DNA from: Pseudomonadota bacterium
GTDB lineage: Bacteria > Pseudomonadota > Gammaproteobacteria > Pseudomonadales > Azotimanducaceae
Direction: 5' to 3'
NCBI GenBank assembly: GCA_027621895.1
Contig: JAQCAK010000073.1
Coordinates: 1-7,540, forward strand
DNA: 7,540 nt
This document shows, one piece after another, positions 6,275 to 7,540 of this stretch (its first letter is position 1; every line of letters begins with the position of its first letter). A program made the position numbers and the translations under genes. The notes beneath the pieces are model-generated. The model worked only from the letters and a program-made list of their open reading frames with translations. It did no database searches and had not been told where the DNA came from.

Positions 6275-6751
6275 TTGACAGCATCCTCAACGCCAAAACA
6301 CCTGCTGATTGTTTACCACAGCAAAACCGGCAAGAACGGCCGGATGGCAGATGCGGTTTACCGGGGCGTCCGGCACCCGGATATTCAGGTTGAGAGCCGG
6401 TACCTGCGCGCGGCTGATGCGGGTCCGGACGATCTGCGCTGGGCCGACGCTATCGTGTTCGGCACACCCGAGAACTTTGGTTACATGTCCGGTGCCCTGA
6501 AGGATTTTTTCGATCGCACCTTCTATGAGGTAGAGGGGCAGGTAGATGGCCTGCCGTATTGCCTGTTCGTCGGTGCCGGCAACGATGGCACGGGGGCGCT
6601 CACATCGATCCGGCGCATCTGTAATGGTTACAACTTCAAGGAAGTCACAGAGCCGGTCGTCGTCGTGGGGGAACTGCAGGACGCTGACCTGGTGCGCTGC
6701 GAGGAACTCGGCATGACCATAGCTGCCGGGCTTGAGGCAGGCATATTCTAG
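6275..6751 (+). CDS. flavodoxin-family protein (FMN-binding, WrbA/NADPH-dependent reductase-like)
   Basis: This encodes a 158-residue soluble flavodoxin-fold protein. After strand beta-1 (HLLIVYHS) comes the FMN phosphate loop SKTGKNGRMADAV (16-28). The second flavin loop is FGTPENFGYMSGALKDFFDR (62-81), with a third, FVGAGNDGTGAL, at about 98-109 contacting the flavin ring. These are standard for single-domain flavodoxin-like proteins that carry electrons or reduce quinones or other small molecules. The start is a TTG at 6275, three bases after the stop of the broken gene. It is preceded by a weak GGGTG site, and the next in-frame Met (residue 24) would delete the FMN loop. Its position suggests it belongs to the same transcript as the hydrolase and Rieske genes. 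A redox link to the Rieske protein is only a guess, since that protein should be on the other side of the membrane. Confidence 0.85.
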   Translation: MTASSTPKHLLIVYHSKTGKNGRMADAVYRGVRHPDIQVESRYLRAADAGPDDLRWADAIVFGTPENFGYMSGALKDFFDRTFYEVEGQVDGLPYCLFVGAGNDGTGALTSIRRICNGYNFKEVTEPVVVVGELQDADLVRCEELGMTIAAGLEAGIF

Positions 6752-6761
6752 GCAACACCAG

Positions 6762-6798
6762 ACCCAGATCGACCATCAGTACTGAACTGGATCCGGGT
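6762..6798. terminator. candidate bidirectional hairpin between convergent genes
   Basis: ACCCAGATC (6762-6770) pairs with GATCCGGGT (6790-6798) with one A-C mismatch; GGCA (6751-6754) and TGCC (6804-6807) could extend the base. The loop contains a perfect 10-bp palindrome, TCAGTACTGA (6776-6785). It sits between two convergent stops, where a terminator is expected, but T tracts are lacking on both sides. Confidence 0.4.
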
Positions 6799-6806
6799 TT
6801 CGCTGC

Positions 6807-7540
6807 CTAGTCCCGGTCGATGGAAGCGAAATACAGCCGTGCCGCATCCATGACCCGGGGTGCCAGTACAATGGTAGATACCATGGTGGGAATCGCCATC
6901 AGGGCAAAGGCGCCATCTACCAGGCCGACCATGGCATCCATGGAGGCCATGCTGGCAACGACGATCATCACCACGATCACGTAGTTGTAGTAATGCTTCC
7001 GTTCAGCGCCGATCAGGTAACCCAGGCACTTACTGCCGTAGTAGGAATAGCTGAAAATCGTCGTGATGCTGAAGAAGAAGATACAGGTGATCAGCACGTA
7101 AAGCCCAACGCCCGGGAGTGCCGCATCGAAGGCCATACCCGTGAGTGTCACGCCATCCGTATCGGAGGTCTGCCAGACGCCGGTCATCAGGATAACCAGG
7201 GCCGTGGCAGTGCAGATGAACAGGGTGTCAATAATCGGGCCCAGCATCGCGACCAACCCCTCGCGAACCGGTTCATTGGTCCTCGCAGCACCATGAGCCA
7301 TGGCCTCGGTGCCAATACCTGCCTCGTTGGAAAAGGCGCCCCTGCGAACGCCGGTCGCGATGACTGTACCGATTGCACCGCCGGCAACGGAGGTGCCCGT
7401 AAAGGCATCGCTGACAATCAGCCAGAGATAGGCCGGAATGTCTGAAAAATGCTGCAGCATAACCACGCAGGCTACCAGAACGTAGAGCAGTGACATGGCG
7501 GGAACCAGTCTGGAGGCCACCGCTGCAATGCGGTGCAGAC
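6807..7540 (-). CDS. AGCS-family sodium:alanine/glycine symporter, C-terminal half
   Basis: The frame is open from the right edge to a TAG at 6809-6807, so the N-terminal half lies beyond the window; a GTG at 7520 is internal, as the codons before it (reading LHRIAA) continue the protein. About 244 residues are visible of a usual 450-500. The segment near 7346-7284 (RRGAFSNEAGIGTEAMAHGA) is the conserved AGCS core that lines the substrate and sodium site. It is followed by VREGLVAMLGPIIDTLFICT, also typical of the family. Several hydrophobic helices follow, including YVLITCIFFFSITTIFSYSY and YNYVIVVMIVVASMASMDAM. The protein is an inner-membrane carrier that imports small neutral amino acids such as alanine or glycine with Na+. 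The exact substrate is not known. It converges on the flavodoxin gene across 55 bases. Confidence 0.92.
   Translation of the reverse strand, partial: LHRIAAVASRLVPAMSLLYVLVACVVMLQHFSDIPAYLWLIVSDAFTGTSVAGGAIGTVIATGVRRGAFSNEAGIGTEAMAHGAARTNEPVREGLVAMLGPIIDTLFICTATALVILMTGVWQTSDTDGVTLTGMAFDAALPGVGLYVLITCIFFFSITTIFSYSYYGSKCLGYLIGAERKHYYNYVIVVMIVVASMASMDAMVGLVDGAFALMAIPTMVSTIVLAPRVMDAARLYFASIDRD

Noticed and set aside
6993..7445. Rightward open frame of 150 codons opposite the symporter gene
   Set aside because: The opposite strand encodes a clear AGCS transporter; this frame gives a charged, motif-free sequence typical of an antisense shadow.

Overview
The window reads as chromosomal DNA of a Gram-negative proteobacterium, most likely a gammaproteobacterium. 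This is inferred from the E. coli-type short glyoxalase I, a PetA-like Rieske protein with a Tat-type N-terminus, Shine-Dalgarno-led genes, compact spacing and a moderately GC-rich composition judged by eye. Species cannot be read from the sequence. I see no tRNA, rRNA, CRISPR array, insertion sequence or phage gene, and no stretch over 300 bases lacks a gene.

Layout: (1) positions 1-1317 hold the 3' part of a gene that looks like the C-terminal region of a PHP/DUF3604-type protein. (2) 1428-3236 is a rightward cluster: glyoxalase I, a stand-alone GYD-domain protein, and a protein that joins a second GYD domain to a PlsC-type acyltransferase. (3) 3233-4048, leftward, is a Cof-type HAD phosphatase whose stop codon overlaps the acyltransferase stop in one shared CTAG. 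(4) 4119-6751 is a rightward run: an amidohydrolase-2 family hydrolase, a Rieske [2Fe-2S] protein overlapping it by ATGA, a secreted DUF1579-like gene broken by a frameshift and a stop codon, and a small flavodoxin-family protein with a TTG start. (5) 6807-7540, leftward, is the C-terminal half of an AGCS sodium:amino-acid symporter that runs off the right edge.

How the genes work together: GloA would detoxify methylglyoxal. The two GYD domains are close enough in layout (signature at residues 47-50 in both) to suggest duplication followed by fusion to the acyltransferase, with translational coupling between the pair. The hydrolase and Rieske genes are also translationally coupled, but no cytochrome b/c1 genes or oxygenase subunits are visible, so the Rieske partner is unknown.

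I did not find a clearly new multi-gene system. The most unusual items are the GYD-PlsC fusion beside a free GYD protein, the orphan Rieske protein with an altered proline loop, and the doubly broken secreted gene.
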